Shown: positions 25,298-35,989, numbered from the stretch's first letter. The stretch is 64,000 bases of DNA from CAYMSF01 sp964392985 (GCA_964392985.1 CAYMSF010000008.1:1-64000), one strand, 5' to 3'. Translations and numbers: made by a program. Notes: generated by a model not told the origin, from the letters alone.

Positions 25298-25897
25298 TCA
25301 ATTCTGCTTTCTAGGTCTTGCCCGGATTTTTTCAGATTCACAATAAAGACGGGCGCAGGCCTTGACAGATAATTCCTCATTATCAACGAAAGCACAAGTT
25401 GAGTCTGCGACAAAACCCATTGTTTCCCCAACCGCAAAAGCATCTTGATTGGCGGCAAGATAAGCAAAGACCCAGTTATACTGATTCGTCTGCCGGTCAA
25501 TTCGTTCCTTTACATCTTTCAGGGTGAATTTCTTGCTGGCGTTTTCTTCGCCGTCGGTAACAATCGCAACCAGCACATTATCAGGACGCTCCGATTCCGG
25601 CATTGCGGCAAGTTCCATACCCAAAGTATCGATGGCAGTACAAACGGCGTCATACAAAGCCGTAGAACCAGTGCAAACATAATCATCCATGAAATCAGCT
25701 TTATAAAGCTTGGCATCGGCTTTGTCAACGATTCTTGATGTTGTTGAGGAAAATTGATAAATATCAAATAACGTTTTTCCTGGAAATTTCTGTTGTGCCA
25801 GCATAAAATTGTTGACGGTGCCTTTGATGTCCTCTTGAATACTTGCCATGGATCCGGAAGCGTCAAGAACGATGCAGATGTGAAGATAGTCTTGCAT
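25298..25897 (-). CDS. von Willebrand factor A domain protein
   Basis: 199 residues, all one VWA domain. The MIDAS metal site is DASGS near residue 12, with T in CTGSTALYDAV and D in IVTDGEEN. There is no signal peptide or membrane span, so it is cytoplasmic. The family binds proteins through a divalent metal; similar stand-alone VWA proteins are found beside TerD/TerY-type and chaperone systems, but no such genes are here. A GAGGG site precedes the ATG. It may share a transcript with the 26-residue ORF downstream. Confidence 0.85.
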   Translation of the reverse strand: MQDYLHICIVLDASGSMASIQEDIKGTVNNFMLAQQKFPGKTLFDIYQFSSTTSRIVDKADAKLYKADFMDDYVCTGSTALYDAVCTAIDTLGMELAAMPESERPDNVLVAIVTDGEENASKKFTLKDVKERIDRQTNQYNWVFAYLAANQDAFAVGETMGFVADSTCAFVDNEELSVKACARLYCESEKIRARPRKQN

Positions 25898-26109
25898 AAT
25901 TTTCCCTCTTAATTATTAATTACTATAGAACCCTCTGTCTATAACATAATTCTAATCGGGAATTTGTCAAGCCTTGTTTTGCAGAAAAATAAAAAATGAT
26001 CAAAAATAGCTTCAGATTAATATAAATGAATATATTAATGACGTATTTATAGTACGCCTGTTTGTTGTATAAATTCAGCTAAACTTAATACTATCCACAT
26101 AAAACAGTA

Positions 26110-29100
26110 CTATTGACCGACAATAAATTTATTTTCATTGGAATTGGATTTTAGCTGAGGGGCATATACGGCCCTGACGGTGGCAGGAATAGCGCTGAAT
26201 ATACCTTGAATCTCCGCTTTTACCCGATAGGTAAGCGCATATCTGCCACGCTGCAGAGAACGCAAATAAAATTTAACGGTATTGTTGCGATATTCCACAT
26301 ACGCGCCGTGGTTGCCATAAGAATATCCGCTGAGGATTTGCTGTGGTTCAAATCCCGGCACTTTATAATCAGTCAATTCGAGATATTCATAATCATTGGC
26401 GGCATCGACGATGAGTTCAATTTCAATAATATCGCCGGGCTTAATGTGTTCATTTTCCTTGATTGCCGTCTTTTTAAAGACAGGAGCATTCTGAATTTGT
26501 GGTGAACCGCCGATACCTGGCGCGGGTCTGCCGGCAACCTCTTCGGTGACACGATAATAGCGGCGATCGATTTTAACTTCACTTCCAGAGGCGGTAATAA
26601 ATTTTTCCAGTGAAAAATATGACAGCGCAGTATTGTGGTAGAGATTGCCGGAACCGTCGCGGCGGATTTCTATGGTATGTTTGCCGGAACGCAGTTCACT
26701 GCCGGCGATTTGCAATTCAAAATCCTCCTGCATTGTTTTTCCCGCCGGCAATGCCCCTTTCTTACGCAACTGCCCGTCAAAATAAATTTCGGCGTTCATC
26801 CTGGCGTTGTTCTCGCCGGAGGCGACAAAATATCCGGCAAGGGCATCGACACAGAGCGCGGTATCCCGGATTGAATGCCAATATACGGCATTCCTGCGGT
26901 TGGTCGCCAGATAACGGGCCAGCCCGCGAGTAATGTTATCGCGCGGTGAACATGCGGTCAAAAGTTTCAGATAATAAGCTTGAGTCACAATTTCATCACC
27001 ATACCAGTTCCACCAGCAATTATTACCGGGCAATTTGATATATGCGGTCTGATTCTCCGGATTTTCAAATACATATTGTTTCAGGTTGGTCAATATCATT
27101 TTCAGGCGTTCTGAATCATTTAACTCTTTCATACTCAACCCCATCAATGCCAGCGCCGATAAAGAAAGATTATTGCGTCTGGCATAGATTAGATCGGTCA
27201 TGGCTTGATTGCGCTCGCCGCCCTGAATTAACACATATAATACCGTCGCATCAATATTGCTGACAGACAGCGGTTGTTTTTTCTCATCGGCACGGCGATA
27301 GCGCTGCAGGGAATTATTCTGCCATGCTTTCAGCCAGGCGATACCGCGACTGAAGACATTTTCATCAATTGCCAAACCGCTCTTCTTTGCCTGAATCAAG
27401 CCCTGGACAACTGTCGCTGTAGTATCAGGCCACGAGGTTTCGCTCGTCCCGGAAAACCAGCCCCAGCCGCCATCGACATTCTGCATGATTGCAATTTTCT
27501 CAAGCGAAGTCTGAATAATAGTCTGTAGTTTTGCTGGATCCGTAACTGGCGCTGCAGGAAATTCACTATTTTCATTCGAAACCATGTGGCGCGGCTTGAT
27601 GTCAGCAAGGACGATGCCAAATTTCTTCAATGCGGCGTCTGCGGTCGCCGCCGATGCAAACCGGCTGGTTATGCCAATGGTATCATTGCCGTTGAACCCG
27701 GCCAGATACGGCAATGCTTCAACAATCGCGCTGGCGATGCTTGAGGAACATTTCACCGACAATAACGCTGATTCAGGAATCCGTTCATCAGGGATATTCA
27801 GCGTAATAAATATTTTACTGTGTTCATCATCGGTCAAACAGCCGGAGGAGGCAATCTGTTTCTCCTGACCATGGAGTAAAACCGGGATATCCAGCCGGAC
27901 TGCGTCACTTGCCGCCTTGCCGGCGGCATTTACTTCAATGGCGGCATTGCCATTTTTAAATGCCCGGACTCTCCATTCACAAACGGCTTGACCGTCAGGG
28001 AAGACATTAACTTCACGATCGGCAGTATCAATTGAACGAATGGCCTCCCCCTCCAAACGCAGGGAAACTGTTGCCAACTCTGAGGTTTTCATATAGTTGT
28101 GAACAATTCCGGTGATGGTGGCTTCGTCATCCTCAGTCAGGAATCGCGGAATAATCAGTCTAATCAGAAAATTCTTGTTTACCACCAGTTCCGCCTCGCC
28201 CTGCCCGACATTGACATCGGCGCCGATACCCCATGCCCGGATTTTCCATGCGGTGAGATTATCGGGGAGATTGACAAATATTTCCGCTTCGCCGGATGCG
28301 CCGGTTTTTACGTCAGCCATCCATAACAGGCTGTCGGCAAAATTCTTCCTGACCGTGGTTACGGCAGAATCATCAGATGCCGGAGCCGGAGCGCTACTCT
28401 GCAGTTCGGTCATCCTGTCCGCTTGTGCATCAGCGCCATTACCGGCTACTGCTGGTGACATAGCCGCCATGGCAGACGCTTTGTAGACTACGCCAAGTGA
28501 TTGTCGCTTACCGCGACCGGAAAATGCATAGCCGAATCCGTTCAACGGTTGCATTCTTTTGTCATCATTGGCATACAAGTTATAAAATTTTGAACTCAAA
28601 TTAGATTGATAATTCGGGTAAAAATAGCGAATCCAGCTCCAGAAAAAGGTATTTATATCCGGTACATTGGAACCGCCGCTGATATATTCGATGGCTTTGT
28701 CATAACCGGTTATCGCCAGATGAGCCGCAACCGGCTTGCCGGAAAAATCTGTTACCTTGATTTTCAAACCGGCTTTTTGTCCCGGCTTAAATGTTTTCTC
28801 AGATGGCACAACGGTTATATTCAACACCTTTTTCTCCGGTGGCACCAGCAATTGTTTAACTTCATTATATATTTTCCCATTCGCCACCATCCATGCCTCA
28901 ACAAAAACGTTGGGCATATCAGCGTTGCGGATATTAATACTGGATTTTACCACATGATCACGCACTTCCAGCAATTCCGGCATGGCGGCATCTTTATTCT
29001 GTTCGACCCGTGAAAAGAGCAGTACGGTTGCGTCTTTATTGCCGGCGCCGATAACCATATCCGCGCTGTCTCCTGCTTGATATTCCGACCTGTTGGTCAA

Positions 29101-32100
29101 TATCTCCAGCGGTTGAAACGCGTAGTTTTCATCAACGATTTTTTCTCCAAAAACGCGCACTTGACATTTGCCGCGAATAGTGTTTCCGGTAGTGTCGGTA
29201 ATATCACAATTGACGCGGTATAACCCGGCATCTCCGGTTTTAAATTTAAAAGTACCGGTACCATCAAGATTCAACTTTGCCTCTTTAACGGTATATTCTG
29301 AGATTTTTCCATTTTTATCAACATTATTACGGGTTATTTTAATGACGGCAGTGCCGGTAACATTTTTATTGTCAGCGGTGAACGCCTGAACATTTAATGC
29401 CACAGAATCATCGGTACGGTAATAACCGTTCTCAGTCCAGCAGAATACTTTAAACGGTTTCCCTGCGGTAATGAGAGATTTTGTTGCATAAACGGTATGA
29501 CCGGAACTGTCTTCCGCCTCGGCAGTAACCACATAACGGCAGTCAACATTGCCGTATAACGCCTTGACCGCGGCAGTATCAAGTGAAAGTTCCAAGTTGC
29601 CGGATTTGTCAGTAAGCGCCTCTCCCGACATTACCATTTCCGGTATGCCGTCGGTCGGACAAGGAATGCCGTTGCGGATATAATTTCTGCCATTTGTCGC
29701 GCGTTTGGAATCATCACCGTAGAGCCAGCGCCATGGTGTCGGTGGAAACAGGGTATCTGGCAAAAAATAGCGGGTAACTTTGTACCGTACTTTAGCTTGA
29801 ACCACCGGCGCGCCGAAATAATAGGCGACATTCAGCCGGAAAGTCAAAGGGTCACCGGTTTTTGTCATTTTTTCCGGCACGGATAAATCTATTTCATATT
29901 CAGGCTTGACATATTCCTCCACCTTGAAACTTGCGCCGCCGCCATATTCAACCGTCGCAACATAATAAGTGCCAAGTTCTGCGCCGGCGGGAAGAGTGAA
30001 ACTGCCGTCTATCGCGCCATTCTGGTCAATTACCATACTTTGTTCAAAGACCTTCTGTCCACGCGGACTGTTTACTGTGACAGTGCATTTTTTGCCTGGC
30101 CATTCTTGAACATTGCGTTCATATTCAGCATTCCTGATCCAATATTTGAATGATACTTTCTGTCCGGGTCTGTAAACGGGACAGTCGGTGATACAGAACA
30201 ATTTGCGTTTGGCATCACTGTCCGCTTCATTGCCATACTTGTAAAACCATGAATAATTCTGCACGGCCATTTTGCCATCGGCGGATTTGGCGGTAACCAG
30301 ATATTGGTGGTTCTGCCGCAATTTAGTTGAGTCCATCAAATAAAAACCGCGATAATCTGTCTCGACATCAAATTCGTGTAAAGAGATACGGTACCGACTG
30401 CCAAGGCGTTTCATTTCCTCTTTATCCGTAACATACTCCCGCTGAACGCCGAAGAAACTAAGTTTTGCCGGCAGCGGCTTGCCGGTAACGGCATCCAGCA
30501 CTGCATAAAACCGGGTATTCCCCGAAGTCTTGCCAATGATTGCCGCGTCAGCAACCCACAATACCTGCATAGGATTGTTTCCGCCTGGCAGCGCGGCTTT
30601 GACAAGATAGGCGCCGGCTGCGGTAACTGGAACTGTGATTGGAGAAACTGAGTCCCAGTGTCTGGGGTCGGGAGACAATTTTTCGTTGAATGCGGCAGCG
30701 TTTTCCAGAAGATACTTGCCACCGTTACGGTTTATGAGGCAATTACCGATTTCATCTGGGCTGTAATTACATGCTTCCAAGGACTTATCCATCGTACCGC
30801 GACGCAAAGCCTCTTTGATATCGTTCACGAAAAGTTCAACATTAATCCGTCGCACCGTGATATCCACCGCCGGGGCATTGCGGTATTGCAAATACAATAC
30901 CGGTTTCTCGCCGGATGCGAAAACTCCGGCTTCTTTAAAACTGCCAAGATTGCCGGTAATCTGTTCCAGGCTGCGGGTATAACTTTTATTTTTATCCTCA
31001 CCAAACCTTGTCAGTAATTTGCGGTAATATTCCGCGGCCCGGTCATATTGCATGCGTGATTGATATATTTGCGCCAGCATTGACATTGATGACGCCGCAA
31101 AAGGTGATTTCGATTCGGCAATTTTTTGAAAAATTTTAATATAATTATATTCTGCGGGCATTTTTATTTTTTTAATGCCGTTGGCCAATCCGGCAATCGT
31201 TTCATCATCGGTCAATTTATATAGTGCAAACGGACCGTCATCAAACGCCGCGGAATTATCGTTGCGGTTAGTCAGCCATGCCGCGGTTTGAACTCCAAAC
31301 TCCCGATAAAGAAATTGTGCAAAATCAAATTGCGCCGCTTCGTAACCGCATTTCTCCGCCATCTGCAACGACCAGCGCCAGCGTTCACCGTCATTGGCGG
31401 CGCTATTCCATCCTGCCGGAATACGGTAGTATACGGGTTTGCCGTCACTATCAACCGGCGCGCCGATGACATTCATCCGACCCATCATAAAATTACCGAA
31501 CATTCTAACGTATGGCGGCATGAGTGAAAGATTGGTAAGATATTGCAGTTTATATGAATCAGAGCCGCCGCGTCCGTCTTGCAGCGCCTGTCCCAGCGTT
31601 AAATAAAGTTCAACATTCTTTTTGTCCGCAGAATTGGAGTCTGAAACTATTTCAAGCGCCTTCACCAGTAATCGCAAGGCGGTAATACGGTCACGTTCTG
31701 ATGTGGCAACCGACTCACCGCCACCACTGTAATATCCCCGGATAAACTCGCCACCGATCAAAAAACCGCTATGGTCAATCCGGAGGTATCCCTTCGCTAC
31801 CGCCTCCAACATGACGGGATTATCAGGATATCGCGCCAGAACATCAGCGCTGAACTGGTCAAATTGTGCGACCTCCCCCAACCGTTCAAGACATTCCACC
31901 GCCTTTGAATAGACAACGCCGGGAGCGTCAAGTTTCTCACTTTTGAACAATGACTCGCGGTAAATATTGAAAGCATCTTTAAAATTACCGTTTTTCTGTT
32001 CTTTGCGTGCGTTTTTCAGCGATGGATCTGATTCGGCATACAATATCCCGCCTGAACCAAGCAGCAACAATACCAGCAAATGCATAATTAGTTTCATATT

Positions 32101-32103
32101 CAT
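26110..32103 (-). CDS. giant alpha-2-macroglobulin family protein without thioester
   Basis: 1997 residues from the ATG at 32103 (GGAGA ribosome site). A signal peptide ends near GGILYA; no lipobox Cys is present, so it is not an obvious lipoprotein. A TPR-rich region (about 25-380) precedes repeated macroglobulin beta-domains (FCITDCPVYRPGQKVSFKYW; LGTYYVATVEYGG; VKPEYEIDLS), a bait-like linker rich in Ala/Pro/Asp (near 1180), the A2M domain (VRKNFADSLLWMADVKTG; FVNLPDNLTAWKIRAWG) and an alpha-toroid TED domain (NVDGGWGWF). Where bacterial A2Ms have a CxEQ thioester after LPY, this one reads LPYLAGFNGNDTIGITSRF, so it cannot trap proteases covalently; E. coli YfaS is also thioester-free. It lies 170 bp after the AraC-type gene, and no pbpC lies beside it. 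Confidence 0.88.
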   Translation of the reverse strand: MNMKLIMHLLVLLLLGSGGILYAESDPSLKNARKEQKNGNFKDAFNIYRESLFKSEKLDAPGVVYSKAVECLERLGEVAQFDQFSADVLARYPDNPVMLEAVAKGYLRIDHSGFLIGGEFIRGYYSGGGESVATSERDRITALRLLVKALEIVSDSNSADKKNVELYLTLGQALQDGRGGSDSYKLQYLTNLSLMPPYVRMFGNFMMGRMNVIGAPVDSDGKPVYYRIPAGWNSAANDGERWRWSLQMAEKCGYEAAQFDFAQFLYREFGVQTAAWLTNRNDNSAAFDDGPFALYKLTDDETIAGLANGIKKIKMPAEYNYIKIFQKIAESKSPFAASSMSMLAQIYQSRMQYDRAAEYYRKLLTRFGEDKNKSYTRSLEQITGNLGSFKEAGVFASGEKPVLYLQYRNAPAVDITVRRINVELFVNDIKEALRRGTMDKSLEACNYSPDEIGNCLINRNGGKYLLENAAAFNEKLSPDPRHWDSVSPITVPVTAAGAYLVKAALPGGNNPMQVLWVADAAIIGKTSGNTRFYAVLDAVTGKPLPAKLSFFGVQREYVTDKEEMKRLGSRYRISLHEFDVETDYRGFYLMDSTKLRQNHQYLVTAKSADGKMAVQNYSWFYKYGNEADSDAKRKLFCITDCPVYRPGQKVSFKYWIRNAEYERNVQEWPGKKCTVTVNSPRGQKVFEQSMVIDQNGAIDGSFTLPAGAELGTYYVATVEYGGGASFKVEEYVKPEYEIDLSVPEKMTKTGDPLTFRLNVAYYFGAPVVQAKVRYKVTRYFLPDTLFPPTPWRWLYGDDSKRATNGRNYIRNGIPCPTDGIPEMVMSGEALTDKSGNLELSLDTAAVKALYGNVDCRYVVTAEAEDSSGHTVYATKSLITAGKPFKVFCWTENGYYRTDDSVALNVQAFTADNKNVTGTAVIKITRNNVDKNGKISEYTVKEAKLNLDGTGTFKFKTGDAGLYRVNCDITDTTGNTIRGKCQVRVFGEKIVDENYAFQPLEILTNRSEYQAGDSADMVIGAGNKDATVLLFSRVEQNKDAAMPELLEVRDHVVKSSINIRNADMPNVFVEAWMVANGKIYNEVKQLLVPPEKKVLNITVVPSEKTFKPGQKAGLKIKVTDFSGKPVAAHLAITGYDKAIEYISGGSNVPDINTFFWSWIRYFYPNYQSNLSSKFYNLYANDDKRMQPLNGFGYAFSGRGKRQSLGVVYKASAMAAMSPAVAGNGADAQADRMTELQSSAPAPASDDSAVTTVRKNFADSLLWMADVKTGASGEAEIFVNLPDNLTAWKIRAWGIGADVNVGQGEAELVVNKNFLIRLIIPRFLTEDDEATITGIVHNYMKTSELATVSLRLEGEAIRSIDTADREVNVFPDGQAVCEWRVRAFKNGNAAIEVNAAGKAASDAVRLDIPVLLHGQEKQIASSGCLTDDEHSKIFITLNIPDERIPESALLSVKCSSSIASAIVEALPYLAGFNGNDTIGITSRFASAATADAALKKFGIVLADIKPRHMVSNENSEFPAAPVTDPAKLQTIIQTSLEKIAIMQNVDGGWGWFSGTSETSWPDTTATVVQGLIQAKKSGLAIDENVFSRGIAWLKAWQNNSLQRYRRADEKKQPLSVSNIDATVLYVLIQGGERNQAMTDLIYARRNNLSLSALALMGLSMKELNDSERLKMILTNLKQYVFENPENQTAYIKLPGNNCWWNWYGDEIVTQAYYLKLLTACSPRDNITRGLARYLATNRRNAVYWHSIRDTALCVDALAGYFVASGENNARMNAEIYFDGQLRKKGALPAGKTMQEDFELQIAGSELRSGKHTIEIRRDGSGNLYHNTALSYFSLEKFITASGSEVKIDRRYYRVTEEVAGRPAPGIGGSPQIQNAPVFKKTAIKENEHIKPGDIIEIELIVDAANDYEYLELTDYKVPGFEPQQILSGYSYGNHGAYVEYRNNTVKFYLRSLQRGRYALTYRVKAEIQGIFSAIPATVRAVYAPQLKSNSNENKFIVGQ

Positions 32104-32276
32104 CAATCTCCAATTCCCGGCAATAAATCAAAGTTTACATTGCAGGAGGTTTAATAAAGTCCAATAATAATAATCTACCCTGCTACATTCATGAAATCAA
32201 TCAAAATCATGCCTGGCGATTCATTAAAACTGATTCATAACGCCTGGTAACGGCGATTTCATGCCGGTGAAAACCG

Positions 32277-33083
32277 TCAGTAATGCAATTTACGGAATGC
32301 GACAGGGGAAATATTGCGCATAGTGGTAAAAACGCGGGTCAGGTAGTGACGGTCACAAAAGCCGGAGGCGGCGGCAATCTCGTCAATGCCAAGTTTGGAA
32401 AACCGCAACATTATGCACGCCTGAGCAATGCGGTGTCTGGCGAGAAACGCTTGAGGCGGCAGACCGGTCTGAGTTTTAAAGAGTCTGGCGAATGAGTTGA
32501 TGCTCATGCCAGCACCGTTTGCAAGCATTTGATTGGAGATGGTATGCTGAAAATTTGTTTCAATATAATTAATGGCGGCGGCGACGCGCGGATCATATCC
32601 GGAGCAAATCAAATCCTGTTCAGGTATTTTTGCCAGTGCTTGATGGCACAAAGACAGAATTTCCAATGAAATACTGATAGATGATACCGGCGGCTGCAAA
32701 ATTCCCTCACTGATTTTATTAATTCGTGACAAATCGCAAGAGGTAAGCTCAAAAGAATAAATTTTGCCGGAAATATCAGCGAATGGCGATGAGACCTGAA
32801 AATGGATATAAAAATGGTCAACGTCCCGCTCAAGTGATGAACTGTATCTGGTATCCGGTGAAATTAACAGCATTTGACCGGGAGACAGTTTGTAAACGCC
32901 GGCATCAGCACGAACTGTTGCACCCGGTGTCGCGTTAACGTAAATCCGCCAGAATGGTGCCGCCAGGTTGGCATGATTCCAACTTCCGGCAATCAAGCGG
33001 TCGTTGCGGCAAAGCAGAACTTTGATTTCCGGATGATAAAAAAAATTGTCCGGTGAGTTCATTTTCATCCGCATAACGAGCAC
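32277..33083 (-). CDS. AraC-family transcriptional regulator
   Basis: 268 residues. The N-terminal half has a cupin-like sensing domain (GVYKLSPGQMLLISPDTRYS, DHFYIHFQV). The C-terminal two-HTH AraC domain (about 168-266) has QMLANGAGMSINSFARLFK, GLPPQAFLARHRIAQA and EIAAASGFCDRHYLTRVF. The pattern resembles sugar-sensing AraC proteins of Lentisphaerae. The start overlaps the sdaA 3' end by 19 bp if the first ATG is used; internal ATGs at 33074 and 33068 are also possible. The overlap suggests co-transcription with sdaA, but its targets are unknown. Confidence 0.88.
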   Translation of the reverse strand: MLVMRMKMNSPDNFFYHPEIKVLLCRNDRLIAGSWNHANLAAPFWRIYVNATPGATVRADAGVYKLSPGQMLLISPDTRYSSSLERDVDHFYIHFQVSSPFADISGKIYSFELTSCDLSRINKISEGILQPPVSSISISLEILSLCHQALAKIPEQDLICSGYDPRVAAAINYIETNFQHTISNQMLANGAGMSINSFARLFKTQTGLPPQAFLARHRIAQACIMLRFSKLGIDEIAAASGFCDRHYLTRVFTTMRNISPVAFRKLHY

Positions 33084-34429
33084 ACTGCCAGCCCGCCCTT
33101 TGCCGTTTCTTTAAATTTACTGGACATACTCCGACCGGTTTCGCGCATGGCGTCAACCACTTCATCGAAAGATACTTTCTGTTTCCCGGGATCACCGATA
33201 CAAGCCAGCAGATAAGCATTGTAAGCAGTGACCGCGCCGACGGCATTGCGTTCAATACACGGTATCTGGACATAACCGCCGACAGGGTCGCAAGTCATAC
33301 CGAGATGGTGTTCCAAAGCAATTTCGGCAGCGGACTCAATTGCTGCGGGATTGCCGTTGACATGACTCAACAATACCGCCGCCATGGAAGCGGCAACGCC
33401 GATTTCGCCCTGACAGCCGACTTCAGCGCCGGAAATGCTGGCGTTATGTTTCGCAATAAAAGCAATCGCGCCCGCAATCATCAGCCCCTCAAACAGCAAA
33501 TTGTCCGGTACTTTCTGATAGTGACGCAGATAATAGATAATTCCAGGCAATACTCCCGACGAACCGGAAGTCGGCGCGGTTATTACAAGATGACCGGCGG
33601 CATTTTCTTCCGCCACAGCCATTGAAAAAGCGTTCAACAACGCCATAAACCGGTCAGGATTATCTGCCATATTCATGGCACGGCGATAAAACGCCGGCGC
33701 TTTGCGTGCTAGACCAATCGGTCCGGGCAGAACGCCTTCAGCATGGATTCCGCGCAATACGGCATCTTCCATTACGTTCAAGATATCCAGTAGTTTTGCA
33801 TTGATTTGTTCCCTGCTGATAGCGCTGATTACGCATTCATTCTTCATCAGTAGTTCCGGCAGGGTTATATCATATTTTGAGGTCAGCCGCAACAGTCCAT
33901 TCATGTTTTTATAACGGTATGGCGGAATTGCTGTTTTGGTTGAAGTTTCGCCGGCGATTTGGATAAAACCGCCACCGACGGAGTAGTAGGTTTTTTTCAG
34001 CAACACTTTTTCCTTTGCGAAAAGGCGGAGCTGCATTGTGTTCTGAAAATCCAGATTTTCAGTGTTTTCATCGAAAACAATATCCGTGGCACGGAATTCT
34101 ATCTGCTTTCCGGCAATTGAAACATTGTATACTTTACCGGGTTCATCCAGCAAACTGATCAGCAATTTGATATCGCACGTTTCCGGACGTTGTCCCATCA
34201 AGCCGGCAAGAATCGCCTTATCTGTGCCATGACCACGACCGGTGGAAGCCAGAGAACCAAACAGAATAACCTCAATCCGGTCGGCAGATTTAATATCATC
34301 AGAATTTAAACCGCCGGCACGTTCCAAAAAATCTCCGGCGGCGACCATTGGTCCGATAGTATGAGAACTTGACGGTCCCGGACCGATTTTAAAAATATCA
34401 AAAATTGATGTACTTATTCCACTATCCAT
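33065..34429 (-). CDS. sdaA: L-serine ammonia-lyase, iron-sulfur type, single chain
   Basis: 454 residues, full length for the fused one-chain enzyme. IGPGPSSSHTIGPMVAA opens the N-terminal (beta) part. The C-terminal (alpha) part has TAPTSGSSGVLPG, GAEVGCQGEIGVAASMAA and MTCDPVGGYVQIPCIERNA; Cys residues in these and near the end (LLACIGDPG; CSLCG) provide the [4Fe-4S] ligands. It converts L-serine to pyruvate and ammonia and is oxygen sensitive, which fits an anaerobe. It lies 25 bp after mntP and overlaps the AraC-type gene. Confidence 0.95.
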   Translation of the reverse strand: MDSGISTSIFDIFKIGPGPSSSHTIGPMVAAGDFLERAGGLNSDDIKSADRIEVILFGSLASTGRGHGTDKAILAGLMGQRPETCDIKLLISLLDEPGKVYNVSIAGKQIEFRATDIVFDENTENLDFQNTMQLRLFAKEKVLLKKTYYSVGGGFIQIAGETSTKTAIPPYRYKNMNGLLRLTSKYDITLPELLMKNECVISAISREQINAKLLDILNVMEDAVLRGIHAEGVLPGPIGLARKAPAFYRRAMNMADNPDRFMALLNAFSMAVAEENAAGHLVITAPTSGSSGVLPGIIYYLRHYQKVPDNLLFEGLMIAGAIAFIAKHNASISGAEVGCQGEIGVAASMAAVLLSHVNGNPAAIESAAEIALEHHLGMTCDPVGGYVQIPCIERNAVGAVTAYNAYLLACIGDPGKQKVSFDEVVDAMRETGRSMSSKFKETAKGGLAVCSLCG

Positions 34430-34454
34430 AATTCACTCTTATATTGATACGGGC

Positions 34455-35015
34455 TCAACCGCAAAGATGGTCAACGATGATTTTCCCTCCAATAAGAACA
34501 ATAATCAGACCACCGGCAAATTCACATTTTTTCTCAAACAGATGACCGAATCCGCGACCGATATAATTGCCTGCCAGTGTCATCATGAAAGTAATAATCC
34601 CCATCATCGTTACCGGAAAAAGCAATGGCACATTGATAAAGGAAAAAGAGACGCCAACCGCCAGCGCGTCAATACTTGTTGCCAGGGCCAGCAGGGTAAG
34701 CATTTTGAGTTGAAACGGATTATTATCCTGACCGGCATCATCAGGCTGGAAAGATTCATACATCATTTTACCGCCGACAAAGAGCAACAGCACGAATGCA
34801 ATCCAGTGATCAACAGATTCAATCAGATGTTTGCAGGAGTTGCCACCCAACCAGCCGATAAGCGGCATCAATGTCTGGAAACCGCCGAAAAAAAGCGCCA
34901 TCAACAGGGCTTGACTGATTTTGAAACGTTTGAACGCCGCTCCCGCCGAAACAGCAACGGCAAAGGCATCCATCGACACGCCAAGCGAAATCAAAAGTAT
35001 TGCCCATAATGACAT
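34455..35015 (-). CDS. mntP: manganese efflux pump MntP
   Basis: 186 residues, six membrane helices. Both Asp-bearing signature helices are visible: LGVSMDAFAVAVSAGAAFK at the start and ATSIDALAVGVSFSF in the second half; these line the Mn2+ path in MntP (YebN). A GGGGG-type ribosome site lies in the 26-bp gap after argF. No yybP-ykoY-type manganese riboswitch fits in that short gap, so control would come from the arg promoter or a site inside argF. Confidence 0.93.
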   Translation of the reverse strand: MSLWAILLISLGVSMDAFAVAVSAGAAFKRFKISQALLMALFFGGFQTLMPLIGWLGGNSCKHLIESVDHWIAFVLLLFVGGKMMYESFQPDDAGQDNNPFQLKMLTLLALATSIDALAVGVSFSFINVPLLFPVTMMGIITFMMTLAGNYIGRGFGHLFEKKCEFAGGLIIVLIGGKIIVDHLCG

Positions 35016-35041
35016 AAACTGACACTGCCCCCGGCTCTATT

Positions 35042-35953
35042 TCATTTTTCGAATAACAGCGCCAGAATAGCCTTTTGGACATGGAGCCGGTTTTCCGCCT
35101 GGTCAAAAACGATTGAATTCGGCGAATCCATTACTTCATCAGTAATTTCCATGCCGCGATGAGCAGGCAGACAGTGGAGAATCTTCACCTGTGGCGAGGC
35201 GGCGGCAACCATCTGTCCATTGACCTGATAGGGTTGCAACTGCTTGACGCGGTCAGCGGCTTCATCCTCAAAACCCATGCTGACCCAGACGTCAGTATAA
35301 ATATAGTCAGCGCCAGCGACCGCTTTCGCCGGATCCGGCTCCCATACGGCAGTGCCGCTGCCACCGGAGGGCCGCGATAAAAATTCAGCGCTGGGTTCAA
35401 ATCCCGCCGGAGCGGTAATGACCAGATTGACGCCGGAGAGTTTCGCGGCGGCAATCAATGAATTAGCGACATTGCTGCGGCCGTCACCGCAGAAAACCAG
35501 TTTCACGCCGGCAAGTTTCCGGCTGTATTCGTAAACGGTGAACAAGTCTGCCAGAACCTGGCAGGGATGATATTCGTTCGTCAGCGCATTGATTACGGGA
35601 ATACCGCTGTATTTAGCAAGTTCCTCAATCTCTGACTGGCAGTAAGTGCGGATAACGATTGCATGCAGATACCTGCCCAGCACCCGTGCTGTGTCGGCAA
35701 TAGATTCACCACGTTCGATTTGCATTTTGGCCTGGTCCAGATAAAGCGGAAAACCGCCAAGTTCGCTGATTCCCACCTCGAAAGATACCCGGGTCCGGGT
35801 CGACGATTTGGCAAAAATCATTCCGACACTCTTGCCTTGCAAAGGTAAATATCCGGAGCAACCGCGCTCTCGCTTGAGCCTGGCCGATAATGCAAAAATC
35901 CGGTCAAGGTCTTCACTCGATACATCTTCAACGGTCAACAAATTCCGAAACAT
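35042..35953 (-). CDS. argF: ornithine carbamoyltransferase
   Basis: 303 residues. The carbamoyl-phosphate loop SSTRTR, HPCQ, the ornithine-binding DVWVSMG and the HCLPAHRG loop with catalytic Cys are all intact. It makes citrulline from ornithine and carbamoyl phosphate in arginine synthesis. It follows argD by 36 bp on the same strand, giving an argD-argF order. Confidence 0.97.
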   Translation of the reverse strand: MFRNLLTVEDVSSEDLDRIFALSARLKRERGCSGYLPLQGKSVGMIFAKSSTRTRVSFEVGISELGGFPLYLDQAKMQIERGESIADTARVLGRYLHAIVIRTYCQSEIEELAKYSGIPVINALTNEYHPCQVLADLFTVYEYSRKLAGVKLVFCGDGRSNVANSLIAAAKLSGVNLVITAPAGFEPSAEFLSRPSGGSGTAVWEPDPAKAVAGADYIYTDVWVSMGFEDEAADRVKQLQPYQVNGQMVAAASPQVKILHCLPAHRGMEITDEVMDSPNSIVFDQAENRLHVQKAILALLFEK

Positions 35954-35989
35954 TTTAACACCTCAAGGTTAGTATAAAATCCGGCCACT

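Noticed and set aside
34467..35009. 180-codon ORF on the plus strand opposite mntP
   Set aside because: It mirrors a six-helix membrane protein gene exactly; low-complexity His/Gln/Asn content is typical of an antisense shadow.
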